This document shows, in pieces, positions 48,449 through 56,651 of a stretch of DNA of 64,000 nt (positions are counted from its first letter, which is position 1; every line of letters starts with the position of its first letter). Position numbers and translations under genes: made by a program. The notes beneath the pieces are model-generated. The model worked only from the letters and a program-made list of their open reading frames with translations. It had not been told where the DNA came from and did no database searches. This DNA is from Lentzea atacamensis (GTDB lineage Bacteria > Actinomycetota > Actinomycetes > Mycobacteriales > Pseudonocardiaceae): positions 124,001-188,000 of the forward strand of contig NZ_QLTT01000008.1 in the NCBI RefSeq assembly GCF_003269295.1, written 5' to 3'.

Positions 48449-49159
48449 GTGCTCCTCGATCAGGTCTCCAAGCGGTACGGGCGTGGGCCCTGGGTGCTGC
48501 GCGACCTCACTTTGGAAGTCTCCGGCCTGGTGGTGCTGACCGGCGCGAACGGCACCGGCAAGTCGACGCTGCTCAAGATCGCCGCCGGGGTGCTGAGGCC
48601 GACTTCGGGGCGGGTGGTCCGGCCTGCCTCCGTCGGCTACGTGCCGGAGCGGTTTCCATCGGACGTGAAGATGTCTGCTTCGTCCTACTTGGCGCACATG
48701 GGGCGGATCCGGTGTGCGGCGGCCGGCGACGTGTTGGAACGACTGGGGTTCGTGGGGTCGCTGACGGCGCCGATGGCCGAGCTGTCGAAGGGGAACGCGC
48801 AGAAGGTCGCGCTGGCGCAGGCGTTTCTGGCTGCCGACCTCCTGGTGCTCGACGAGCCGTGGACCGGGCTCGATCCCGCGGCGTCGGCGGAGCTGGTGTC
48901 GTTGCTGGAGGGACGGACGGCGTTGGTGTCCGACCACGAAGGGCACCTCGCGTCGGCCACGCGGGTGGACCTCGCCGGTGGGCACGTGACGATCGAGCTC
49001 AGCCGGGTGGTCGGGCTGGAGGCCTTGGAGGCGTTGGAAGGCGTGTGGTCGGTGTTGTCGCGGGGGTCGTCGGCGCGGGTGGTGGTGGCGCCGGACCGGA
49101 GCGACCACGTGCTGGCCGAGGCGTTGCGGCTCGGGTGTTCGGTGCGGAGCGTGCGGTGA
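48449..49159 (+). CDS. ABC transporter ATP-binding protein
   Basis: 236-residue ATPase of a two-gene ABC exporter. Walker A GANGTGKST (near residues 33-41), signature LSKGNAQKVALAQ, Walker B LLVLDEPWTGLD and an SDHEGH switch. GTG 48449 is chosen because TATCTT sits 6 nt upstream; ATG 48428 would add seven residues and overlap the divergent gene's start. Overlaps the permease gene (GTGA). Substrate unknown; the cluster resembles small-molecule or peptide exporters linked to a regulator. Confidence 0.92.
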   Translation: MLLDQVSKRYGRGPWVLRDLTLEVSGLVVLTGANGTGKSTLLKIAAGVLRPTSGRVVRPASVGYVPERFPSDVKMSASSYLAHMGRIRCAAAGDVLERLGFVGSLTAPMAELSKGNAQKVALAQAFLAADLLVLDEPWTGLDPAASAELVSLLEGRTALVSDHEGHLASATRVDLAGGHVTIELSRVVGLEALEALEGVWSVLSRGSSARVVVAPDRSDHVLAEALRLGCSVRSVR

Positions 49160-49788
49160 TCTCCCTGGTGCGGTACCTCGCGGCCGACGTCTTCCGCGGG
49201 CAGCGTTTCCTGGCGCCGCTGCTGGTGTTCCTCGGCGTGATGGGGATGTTGTTCTCCAGCGACGCCGGGCAGCCGCTGGAGGCCTACGCGGGTTCGTCCG
49301 CGTTGCTGTACCCGGTCGCGGCGTGGATGGCCGTGGTCGTGGCGACCTCCGAGGACGTGGTGCGGCGCGGGATCACCGTGGTGTCCGCCGGCGGGTGGTC
49401 CCGGGTGCTGACCGCCGCGGCGTTGGTCGCGGTGGCGATCGCGCTGGCGATGGCGTTGCTGGCGGCGGTGTGGCCGGTGGTGACGAACCCGCACCCGTAC
49501 ACGTTCGGCGAGTTCCTGATCGGGCTGGCCGCGCACACGGCCTGTGCGTTGCTCGGCGTCGGGGTGGGGCTGATGTTCGCGCGGCCGGTGTTCGACGCGA
49601 TCGGACGAACGGTGCTGGCGGTGTTCGCCGTGGTGGTGCTGACGTATCCGCTGGGGCGGGTGACTCCGCTCGGGTGGGTGCTGGACGCGTTGGGGCACAA
49701 CAGTTTCTCGCTCTCGGTGCTGTGGGCCGCCGTCGTCGGGGCCGCGTTGGTGTCCGGTGCTGTCGTCGTGGGAGTGCGGCGGGCTTGA
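49156..49788 (+). CDS. ABC transporter permease
   Basis: 210-residue membrane protein with about six transmembrane helices, the partner of the preceding ATPase (start overlaps its stop by GTGA). Hydrophobic blocks include FLAPLLVFLGVMGMLF, AAALVAVAIALAMALLAAV, AHTACALLGVGVGLMF and VLAVFAVVVLTYPLG. No conserved permease motif is strong enough to name a substrate. Its stop overlaps the TTG of the SARP gene, so the regulator is co-translated. Confidence 0.88.
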   Translation: MISLVRYLAADVFRGQRFLAPLLVFLGVMGMLFSSDAGQPLEAYAGSSALLYPVAAWMAVVVATSEDVVRRGITVVSAGGWSRVLTAAALVAVAIALAMALLAAVWPVVTNPHPYTFGEFLIGLAAHTACALLGVGVGLMFARPVFDAIGRTVLAVFAVVVLTYPLGRVTPLGWVLDALGHNSFSLSVLWAAVVGAALVSGAVVVGVRRA

Positions 49789-52571
49789 CGCGGGTCAACG
49801 TTCTCGGGCCGCTGCAGGTCCTCGTCGACGGCGTTCCGGTGGAGGTGCGCGGGAAGCGGCTGCGGTGGTTGCTGCTGCGGCTCGCGATGGAGCCCGGCCG
49901 GATCGTGGCCGCCGAGCGGCTGATCGCGGACCTGTGGGCGGACGAGGCGCCTGCCGACGGTCCGGCGGCGTTGCAGTCGTTGGTGTCGCGGTTGCGGCGG
50001 ACCGTCGGCGCTTCGGTGGTGTCTTCGCACGCGCTCGGGTACCGGCTGGAGGCGTCGACCGACGTCGAGGAGTTCGCGCGGACCCGGTCCGCGGCGTTGT
50101 GGCGCGGGGCGGCGTTCGAGGGAGCGCCGTTCGCGGTGGACGAGGGCGTGCGGCTGGCGTTGTTGCGGAACGACCTGGCCGGGCTGGAGGCGCTGGCCGC
50201 CGCGCATCCTTTGCGGGAGGACGTGCAGGCGCGGCTGATGCTGGCCTTGCACGCGGCCGGACGAAGGTCGGACGCGCTGGAGGTTTTCGCGCGGGTCCGT
50301 GCATCGCTGGCCGACGAGCTCGGGGTGGATCCCGGGGAGGCGCTGGCAGCCGCTCATCTGACCGTGTTGCGGGAGCGGTCGGGGCGGGGGAACCTGCCTG
50401 CTGCCGTCGGGTCGTTCTTCGGGCGGGACGAGGACGTGGCGCGGTTGTCGTCGTTGTTGCGGGACAACCGGTTGGTGACCCTGACCGGGTTCGGCGGGGT
50501 GGGAAAGACCCGGCTGGCGCTGACCTGCGCGGCTTCGGTTCCCGAGGCGTGGTTCGTCGAGCTGGACTCCGCGGCTGAGCCGTTGGCGGCTCTGGACGCG
50601 GCGTTGGGACCGAACCCGTTGGCGACGCCGGTGTTCTCGCGGCTCGGATCGTCGTTGGTGGTGCTGGACAACTGCGAGCACGTGGTCTCGTCGGCGGCCG
50701 CGCTCTGTGTCGAGCTGCTGGCCTCGGCGCCGGAGGTCCGGGTGCTGGCCACCTCGCGGGAGCCGTTGGGGATTCCCGGGGAGGTCGTGCATCCGGTCTC
50801 GCCGTTGGACCTGGACCACGCGGTGCGGTTGTTCACGGCGCGGGTCGGCGTTGCGCTCGATCTTGACGTGCGGCGGGTCTGTGCCGCGCTGGACGGGATT
50901 CCGCTGGCTCTGGAGCTGGCCGCGGCTCGGGCCCGGTCGTTGTCGGCCGCGCAGCTCGAGGCTCGGGTGGACAGCCGGTTGCGGTTGCTGGACCGGGGTT
51001 CGCGGACGGGTCCCGCCCGGCATCGGACGCTGCGTGCGGTGATCGACTGGAGCTGGGAGCTGCTCGACTCCGCTGAACGGTTGTTGCTGGCGCGGCTGGG
51101 TGTTTTCGTCGGCGGGGCCACGGCCGCGGCGGTGCACGCGGTGTGCGGGGCAGGCTTGCGCAGGGGTACCCCCGGGCTGGGAACCCCTGCATCTCAACGT
51201 ACTCAGGAGCCCCGACAAGATCAGGATCTCTGGGACACCGAGGACCTGCTGGCCGCGTTGGTCGAGAAGTCGCTGGTCGTCAGGTCGGGCGAGCGCTACC
51301 GGCTGCTGGAGACCGTGCGCGAGTACGCGTTGGAGCAGGGCCAGGCCGATCCCGCCAAGCACGCTGAGTACTACGTGGCGCTGGCCGAGCAGCACGAGCC
51401 GTTGCTGCGAGGGCCTCGCCAGCTCGAAGCGCTCAAGGTCTTCGACGCCGAACGCGCCAACCTCGACGCCGCCCAGTCGTGGGCCGTCCAGCACGACGCG
51501 GAGATCGCCCGCCGGATGATGGCCGCGCGGACCTGGCACCTGCTGGTGATGACCAAGCGGTTCGAGGAGATCCGCCGCTGGGCGCCGCTCACGCCGGACG
51601 ATCCGCTGTCGGAGGTGCTGACGTCACTGGGCACGCCCGAGGCTCTCGCGGCGGCCGAGCGGCTGTGGCAGGCGGACGTGCCCACCGCCCTGTGCGCGCT
51701 GATGCTCACCAGCGGCCAGGTGTGGGGTGAGGCCGAGCTCGGGAACAGGCTCGCCGCGCTGGCCGACCGGCTGGAGGGCTCGCGGGACGAGTGGATGCGG
51801 GCGTTCTCGGCGCTGATCCGGGGCGTCGTGGCGGGCGAGTTCAGCGACGGTTCAGCGCCGCGGGCCGAGGCCGCGTACCGCGAGGCGCTCGACGGGTTCC
51901 GGCGGGTGGGCGACCGGTGGGCCATCGTGTTCGGGCTGTCGTGCCTGGTCATGGTGCTGGTCAACCGCGGCGCGTTCGCCGAGGGCTTCGAGGCCGTGTC
52001 CGAGGCGCGCAAGGTCGCCGAGGAGCTGGGCGAGCCGGACTCCGTGCTGGTGCCGATGTCGGTGCTGGTGCAGACGGCGCGCTTGAAGATCCGGATCGGT
52101 GACCTGCAAGGGGCTCGCGAGGATCTCGGCCTGGTGCGGGCGCCGGAGCTGGGCCTCGACCGGGGGCGTGTGCTGCAGGTCAACGGCGAGATGGCGTACT
52201 GGAACGGTGACTTCGCCGAAGCCGTCAGGCTCTACCAGCAGGCGCTCGACGCCACGGAGGACTCGCAGGCGACCCAGTTCCGCGCGACCGTCCACGCCGG
52301 ACTCGGGCTGGCGCTGACCCGCCTCGGCCGGCTCGGCGCGGCGGGAGAGCACCACGCGGCGGCGCTCGACACCGTCAGCAAGAGCGCGGACGGACCGGCC
52401 CGCGCGATGGTGCTGGAGTGGTACGCGGACTGGCTGGTCGCCCAGGGCGACCCCCGTGGCGCGGGGGAGGCCCTGGACGAGGCGGAACGGCTACGCGGCG
52501 GTCCGAGCAGCGACCCGGCGGTGGTGCAGTTGCGTGACCGGGTTCGCGCCGAAGTAGGCGTCGATCGCTGA
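49785..52571 (+). CDS. SARP/AfsR-type regulator with NB-ARC and TPR domains
   Basis: 928 residues. A short OmpR-like winged helix (VNVLGPLQVLVDG, about 1-90), a BTAD domain (to about 200), an NB-ARC ATPase with Walker A GFGGVGKTRLAL and LVVLDNCEHV, and a C-terminal TPR region. AfsR-type proteins activate secondary-metabolism or local genes; overlap with the ABC permease suggests control of this exporter. TTG start overlaps the permease stop. Between VHAVCGAG and LLAALVEKS lies an unusual segment of about 25 residues derived from an inverted repeat. The 3' end overlaps the convergent monooxygenase by 81 bp. Confidence 0.92.
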   Translation: MTRVNVLGPLQVLVDGVPVEVRGKRLRWLLLRLAMEPGRIVAAERLIADLWADEAPADGPAALQSLVSRLRRTVGASVVSSHALGYRLEASTDVEEFARTRSAALWRGAAFEGAPFAVDEGVRLALLRNDLAGLEALAAAHPLREDVQARLMLALHAAGRRSDALEVFARVRASLADELGVDPGEALAAAHLTVLRERSGRGNLPAAVGSFFGRDEDVARLSSLLRDNRLVTLTGFGGVGKTRLALTCAASVPEAWFVELDSAAEPLAALDAALGPNPLATPVFSRLGSSLVVLDNCEHVVSSAAALCVELLASAPEVRVLATSREPLGIPGEVVHPVSPLDLDHAVRLFTARVGVALDLDVRRVCAALDGIPLALELAAARARSLSAAQLEARVDSRLRLLDRGSRTGPARHRTLRAVIDWSWELLDSAERLLLARLGVFVGGATAAAVHAVCGAGLRRGTPGLGTPASQRTQEPRQDQDLWDTEDLLAALVEKSLVVRSGERYRLLETVREYALEQGQADPAKHAEYYVALAEQHEPLLRGPRQLEALKVFDAERANLDAAQSWAVQHDAEIARRMMAARTWHLLVMTKRFEEIRRWAPLTPDDPLSEVLTSLGTPEALAAAERLWQADVPTALCALMLTSGQVWGEAELGNRLAALADRLEGSRDEWMRAFSALIRGVVAGEFSDGSAPRAEAAYREALDGFRRVGDRWAIVFGLSCLVMVLVNRGAFAEGFEAVSEARKVAEELGEPDSVLVPMSVLVQTARLKIRIGDLQGAREDLGLVRAPELGLDRGRVLQVNGEMAYWNGDFAEAVRLYQQALDATEDSQATQFRATVHAGLGLALTRLGRLGAAGEHHAAALDTVSKSADGPARAMVLEWYADWLVAQGDPRGAGEALDEAERLRGGPSSDPAVVQLRDRVRAEVGVDR
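51160..51190 (+). repeat. Inverted repeat inside the SARP coding region
   Basis: GCAGGGGT (51160-51167) and ACCCCTGC (51183-51190) are perfect arms around GTACCC/GGGAA-type inner pairs. The following 50 bp have lower GC and unusual codons. The frame is kept, adding Gly/Thr/Gln-rich residues. It looks like an inserted palindromic element. Confidence 0.55.
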
Positions 52572-53792
52572 CCTGCCGATCGCCGCGACGTAGCCGTCCG
52601 GGCGCACCAGCACCGGGCCGTCGGGGAAGTCCAGCGTCACGAAGTCGGGGCCGCGCAACAGGTCGAAGATCCGGCCCTGCTCGGTCTTGCCGTCGGGCAT
52701 GCGGTCGCCGGGCTGCAGGCCCGGGCCGTCGGAGGTCCGGTACGACAACGAGAGCTGCAGGGTCTCGTCGTCGCGCTTGGCGAACGGGTCGCCGGACGTC
52801 ATGATCTTCGTCGTCAGGCCCAGCAGCCACTCGGCGACGGGCTTGCGCTCGGACTCGTAGGTGTCGAGCAGCGTTTCCATCGCGACCTTCCAGCCCAGGT
52901 TGTAGGCGTCCTGGATGCCGGTGTTCATGCCCTGCGCTCCGGCGGGGGAGTGCACGTGCGCCGCGTCGCCCGCGAGGAAGACACGGCCGGTGCGAAAGCG
53001 GTCGACCATGCGGATGTTGGTGCGGTACAACGACATCCACGTCGCGTCGTGCAGCACGACGTCGTCGAGGCCGGTGCGCTCGCGGATGATCCGCTGGTAC
53101 AGCTCGAACGACGGCTCGCCGTCGCCGGCCGCCTGGAACTGGAAGAGGTCCGTGCCGGGCAACGGGCACAGGGCGAGCCACCGGCCGGGGCTGCCGCCCC
53201 AGCTGTGCCAGTGCTCGCGGTCCAGCCCGGAAACCCGGACGTCGCCCACGAGCATCCGCAGGTCTTCCCGCGTCTCGCCGACGAACTGCACGCCGAGACG
53301 CTTGCGCACGAACGACTTCCCGCCGTCGCAACCCACGAGGTACTTGGCGCGCACGGTCTCGGAGCCGATCACCGCGGTGACGCCGTCGTCGTCCTGGCTG
53401 AACGACGTCAGCGCCGTGCCGTACTCGACCGGCTGTGGCAACGCCTCCCGCAGGATCTGCTCGACGCGGAACTGCGGGATGAGCATCGTGCTCGCGTACG
53501 GGCGGTCGGTGGTGGGGTGGCGGCCCTCGTGCACATCCCACTCGCGCAACACTTCGCGACCGTTGTAGGCCCGCATCGTCATGTGGAACCGGCCGGACGC
53601 CAGAACGGGCTCGATGACGCCCAGGTCGTGGAAGACCTCCATCGACCGCGGCTGCAGGCCCTTGCCCCGTGAGCCGGCGAACGGCGCGGACGAGGCGTCG
53701 ACGATGCGGAACGGGACGCCGCGGCGGGAGAGGTCGAGGGCGAGGGTGAGGCCGGTCGGCCCGGCGCCGATGATCAGAACCTGAGTGTCCAT
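52491..53792 (-). CDS. FAD-dependent aromatic-type monooxygenase
   Basis: 433-residue group A flavin hydroxylase resembling enzymes acting on phenols or aromatic polyketides. GxGxxG motif VLIIGAGPTGLTLA at residues 5-18, LVGCDGGKSFVRKRLG (DG motif) and VFLAGDAAHVHSPAGAQGMNTG (quoted in part: VFLAGDAAHVHSPAGAQ) for ribityl binding. ATG 53792 starts at the FAD motif. No polyketide synthase is near, so the substrate is open. Its last 27 codons overlap the convergent SARP gene. Confidence 0.92.
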   Translation of the reverse strand: MDTQVLIIGAGPTGLTLALDLSRRGVPFRIVDASSAPFAGSRGKGLQPRSMEVFHDLGVIEPVLASGRFHMTMRAYNGREVLREWDVHEGRHPTTDRPYASTMLIPQFRVEQILREALPQPVEYGTALTSFSQDDDGVTAVIGSETVRAKYLVGCDGGKSFVRKRLGVQFVGETREDLRMLVGDVRVSGLDREHWHSWGGSPGRWLALCPLPGTDLFQFQAAGDGEPSFELYQRIIRERTGLDDVVLHDATWMSLYRTNIRMVDRFRTGRVFLAGDAAHVHSPAGAQGMNTGIQDAYNLGWKVAMETLLDTYESERKPVAEWLLGLTTKIMTSGDPFAKRDDETLQLSLSYRTSDGPGLQPGDRMPDGKTEQGRIFDLLRGPDFVTLDFPDGPVLVRPDGYVAAIGRSAIDAYFGANPVTQLHHRRVAARTAA

Positions 53793-53818
53793 GGCGCCAA
53801 CACTCGGCGCGTGAACTG

Positions 53819-53861
53819 CCACGGCCCTGTCACCGCGCTGTTGCGGGTGACAGGGCCGTGG
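53819..53861 (-). terminator. Strong terminator after the Gln/Pro-rich membrane protein
   Basis: Perfect 16-bp stem CCACGGCCCTGTCACC with its complement (53846-53861) and an 11-nt loop, 13 bp after the stop of the minus-strand gene. Confidence 0.9.
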
Positions 53862-53874
53862 TTCACCTGTGGTC

Positions 53875-55365
53875 CTACTTCTTGAGCAGTTCGATCAGCG
53901 CGTCGACGTCCTTGGGCTCGAAGCCGCGGAACACCGTCAGCGCCAGCTCGTAGTAGGAGCGGATCGGGCTCACGTACCACTTGCCGTCGACCTCGGTCGC
54001 GACGACGCCGACACCGGTCTTCATGACCGACGCGGCCACGCGGCCGATGACCTCGACGGCCGGGGCCGGGATCTTGCCGCGGCCCTGCTGCTGCAGGAGC
54101 TGGGTGATGTCGTCGGCGCACATCTTCTGCGAGCCCTGGCCCGGCACCTCGGCCGCGTAGCAGTCACCCTCGCGGGAGACCGTGACGGTCTCGCCCTCGA
54201 CGGTCACCGACAGCTTCTTGACCGTGACCTGCTTGCCGCCGGTCACGTCCTTGACGTCGGTCTCCAGCTCGTTCAGCTTGACGCCGGTCGGGCCCATCTT
54301 GCCCGCCTGCTCCAGCAGCACCGGGCCGAGGTCCTGCAGCACACCGGCCTCGTCCGGCGGCAGCAGCGAGATGACCTGCTTCAGGTCGCCGTCCATCGCG
54401 GCGGTGACGAGCTGCTTGGCCGCCTCCTGCGCCGAACCCGCGCCCTGCGGCGCGAAGCCCTGCTGCGGCCACTTGAGCTTCTCCTCCTCGAGCCCCACGT
54501 TGGCGATCGTGTAGAAGGCGCTCGGGTACCACTCGTCGCCGACCTTGATGGTCGCGATGCCGATCGGCGTGCCACGCTTCTGGACCTCGGCGGTGATGTC
54601 CCAGGTCTTCGTCTCGGACTTGGTCAGGCTGACCTTGTCGCCGATCGCGTCCATCAGCTTGTCGGTCAGCGGGACCTTCGAGATGTCCGACGTGACCGTG
54701 ATCTTGCCCTCGACCAGCTTGTTGATGGTGAGGCGGTCGTTGATCTTCTCGGCCTTGGCCTCGTCGAACTTGATGTTCTCGCTCTTGAACTCGATGCCCG
54801 ACATCTTGTTCGGGTCGGCGTCGGGCTTCAGGATCTCGAGACGCTTCATCTCCTTCGTCATCGAGTCCATGTAGTCCTTCGACAGCGCGGCCTCTGCCGG
54901 CGCCAGCGACGCCATGATGCCGACGACGTCACCGCTGCCGAGCTGCTCGATGAGGTTCTTCGCCGCGACGGCCGGGGTGTCCTTGCCCGCGTTCGCCGCC
55001 GGGTCGGACTTCTTCAGCGCGAAGAACGTGACAGCGCCGCCCACGAGGAGCAGCACGGCGACGACGGCCGTGATGACCAGGCCGGTGCGCTTCTTCTTCG
55101 GCGGCTCGCCACCCGTCGGGGCGTAGCCGTACGGCTGCTGCTCGAAGCCCTGCTGCGGAAAGCCCTGCGGCCCCGTCTGCGGATAACCCTGCTGCGGGTA
55201 GCCCTGCTGCGGGAAACCCTGCGGCCCCGTCTGCGGCGGACCCTGCGGGTACCCGCCCTGCTGGGGCTGAGGTCCCGTCTGCGGGTAGCCGCCCTGCTGG
55301 GGCTGCTGCCCGTACGGGTTGTTCTGCGGCTGCCACTGGCCGCCGCCACCACCTGGGTAGCTCAC
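53875..55365 (-). CDS. Membrane-anchored protein with Gln/Pro/Gly-rich tail and duplicated external domain
   Basis: 496 residues. Residues 1-88 are a disordered Gln/Pro/Gly/Tyr tail with repeats of the PQQGYPQTGPQG kind, followed by KKKR and one transmembrane helix (about 95-117). Outside are two related domains of about 170-200 residues: each starts with an AAK-rich helix (AVAAKNLIEQL / EAAKQLVTAAM) and ends with W-Y strands (VGDEWYPSAFY / VDGKWYVSPIR); the second has one Cys pair. Role unknown; the layout recalls actinobacterial envelope proteins. GTG start with GGAGG; overlaps the preceding gene by GTGA. Confidence 0.85.
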   Translation of the reverse strand: MSYPGGGGGQWQPQNNPYGQQPQQGGYPQTGPQPQQGGYPQGPPQTGPQGFPQQGYPQQGYPQTGPQGFPQQGFEQQPYGYAPTGGEPPKKKRTGLVITAVVAVLLLVGGAVTFFALKKSDPAANAGKDTPAVAAKNLIEQLGSGDVVGIMASLAPAEAALSKDYMDSMTKEMKRLEILKPDADPNKMSGIEFKSENIKFDEAKAEKINDRLTINKLVEGKITVTSDISKVPLTDKLMDAIGDKVSLTKSETKTWDITAEVQKRGTPIGIATIKVGDEWYPSAFYTIANVGLEEEKLKWPQQGFAPQGAGSAQEAAKQLVTAAMDGDLKQVISLLPPDEAGVLQDLGPVLLEQAGKMGPTGVKLNELETDVKDVTGGKQVTVKKLSVTVEGETVTVSREGDCYAAEVPGQGSQKMCADDITQLLQQQGRGKIPAPAVEVIGRVAASVMKTGVGVVATEVDGKWYVSPIRSYYELALTVFRGFEPKDVDALIELLKK

Positions 55366-55814
55366 GGATTTCCTCCCGGAGTTCTCACTGCGCTGCGCCT
55401 GTTGGAGGTGAGCACCGTGATCGCCCCCACGATCGTCAGTACGGCACCGGCAAGGGTGACGACCGGTCCGGCGATGCTGATTCCGACCAATGCACCCTTG
55501 CTATCCCCTTGGACCGCGGCTAGCAGGGCCACGGTTCCACCGATCGTGCCAAAGAGAAGCGCCGCGCACGCGGCAATTCGACGAAATCGGACCACGTACA
55601 GCGCCACCGCGATCATCGCGAGCGGCGTGAGACCGACCCAGACCGACGTGACGACACCGCCCGCCACCCCGTCCAACCCGGCGAGATCACGCAGCGAAAG
55701 CACCTCGTAACTGTCCCTCGTGGTCGATCCGGACTTCAGCCAGGGAAGGAAGGTTCCGGTGATGGAAGTGATCAAGCCCACTGCCGCGATCGCGGCTCCC
55801 ACTGCGCTGCGCAC
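55362..55814 (-). CDS. Hypothetical four-helix membrane protein
   Basis: 150 residues with about four transmembrane helices (AIAAVGLITSITGTFLPWL, LTPLAMIAVALYVVRF, AACAALLFGTIGGTVALLAA, AGPVVTLAGAVLTIVGAIT). Its stop overlaps the start of the Gln/Pro-rich protein, so the two probably form one operon and perhaps one complex. GTG 55814 is my choice; the frame is open to 55859, but that would run across the sirtuin start. Divergent from the sirtuin. Confidence 0.75.
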   Translation of the reverse strand: MRSAVGAAIAAVGLITSITGTFLPWLKSGSTTRDSYEVLSLRDLAGLDGVAGGVVTSVWVGLTPLAMIAVALYVVRFRRIAACAALLFGTIGGTVALLAAVQGDSKGALVGISIAGPVVTLAGAVLTIVGAITVLTSNRRSAVRTPGGNP

Positions 55815-55819
55815 CGGAC

Positions 55820-55825
55820 TAGTGT
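55820..55825 (+). promoter_or_regulatory. Leaderless-type -10 element of the sirtuin
   Basis: TAGTGT 6 nt before ATG 55832; no ribosome site. Confidence 0.55.
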
Positions 55826-55831
55826 GAACCG

Positions 55832-56641
55832 ATGGTCTCGGACGCGTGCACAGCGGCACGGGCGCTGGTCGCGTCCGCGCACCGGATCACCGTGCTGACC
55901 GGCGCCGGAGTCTCCACCGATTCGGGCATCCCGGACTTCCGCAGTGCGGACGGGCTGTGGACGCGTGACGCCGACGCCGGACGGGCCGCGTCGCTCGACA
56001 CCTACCTCGCCGATCCCGAGGTGCGCAGGCTCGCGTGGCGCACGCGGCTCGACAGTCCCGTGTGGACGGCGAAACCCAATCCCGCGCACAAGGCACTGGT
56101 GGAGCTGGAACGGTCCGGGCGGCTGCGCACCGTCGTCACGCAGAACATCGACGGCCTGCACCAGAAAGCCGGCTCCGATCCGCATCGCGTGCTGGAGCTG
56201 CACGGCACGTTGCACGCGACCGTGTGCCTCGCATGTGGTGCCACGGGCCCGATGCGCGACGCGTTGAAGCGCGTCGCCGACGGAGAGCCGGAGCCCGCTT
56301 GCCTGCGCTGCGGCGGAATCCTCAAGTCGGCCACGATCTCGTTCGGACAGGAGCTCGACGGCGAGGTGCTGCGCCGCGCCCGGCTCGCCGCGCTGGACTG
56401 CGACGTGCTGCTGGTCGCGGGAACGTCGCTGTCGGTGCAGCCCGCGGCGGGGCTCGTGCCGCTGGCGGCGAAGGCGGGCGCGCAGGTCATCATCTGCAAC
56501 GCCGAACCGACCCCGTACGACCCGCTGGCGGCCGTTGTCCTGCACGAACCCGTCGGTGAGGTGCTGCCCGACCTCAGCTCGGTTCCTCCATCCGGGGGAG
56601 CCCGATTCTCGTCCTGGGGAGATCCGAGCACCTGGTCGTAG
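55832..56641 (+). CDS. Sir2-family NAD-dependent protein deacylase
   Basis: 269 residues. The sirtuin NAD pocket is complete: GAGVSTDSGIPDFRS (near residues 24-38), TQNIDGLHQKAG and the catalytic His in ELHGTLH. Four zinc Cys occur as CLACG and CLRCGG. It removes acyl groups from lysines, producing nicotinamide and O-acyl-ADP-ribose. Sirtuins classically reactivate acetylated acyl-CoA synthetases, and an AMP-forming synthetase is the next gene, 10 bp on: a functional pairing I infer. Leaderless-type start. Confidence 0.95.
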   Translation: MVSDACTAARALVASAHRITVLTGAGVSTDSGIPDFRSADGLWTRDADAGRAASLDTYLADPEVRRLAWRTRLDSPVWTAKPNPAHKALVELERSGRLRTVVTQNIDGLHQKAGSDPHRVLELHGTLHATVCLACGATGPMRDALKRVADGEPEPACLRCGGILKSATISFGQELDGEVLRRARLAALDCDVLLVAGTSLSVQPAAGLVPLAAKAGAQVIICNAEPTPYDPLAAVVLHEPVGEVLPDLSSVPPSGGARFSSWGDPSTWS

Positions 56642-56644
56642 GGT
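56639..56644 (+). promoter_or_regulatory. Leaderless-type -10 element of the acyl-CoA synthetase
   Basis: TAGGGT 7 nt before ATG 56652; its TAG is also the stop codon of the sirtuin. Confidence 0.5.
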
Positions 56645-56651
56645 CGGGTTC

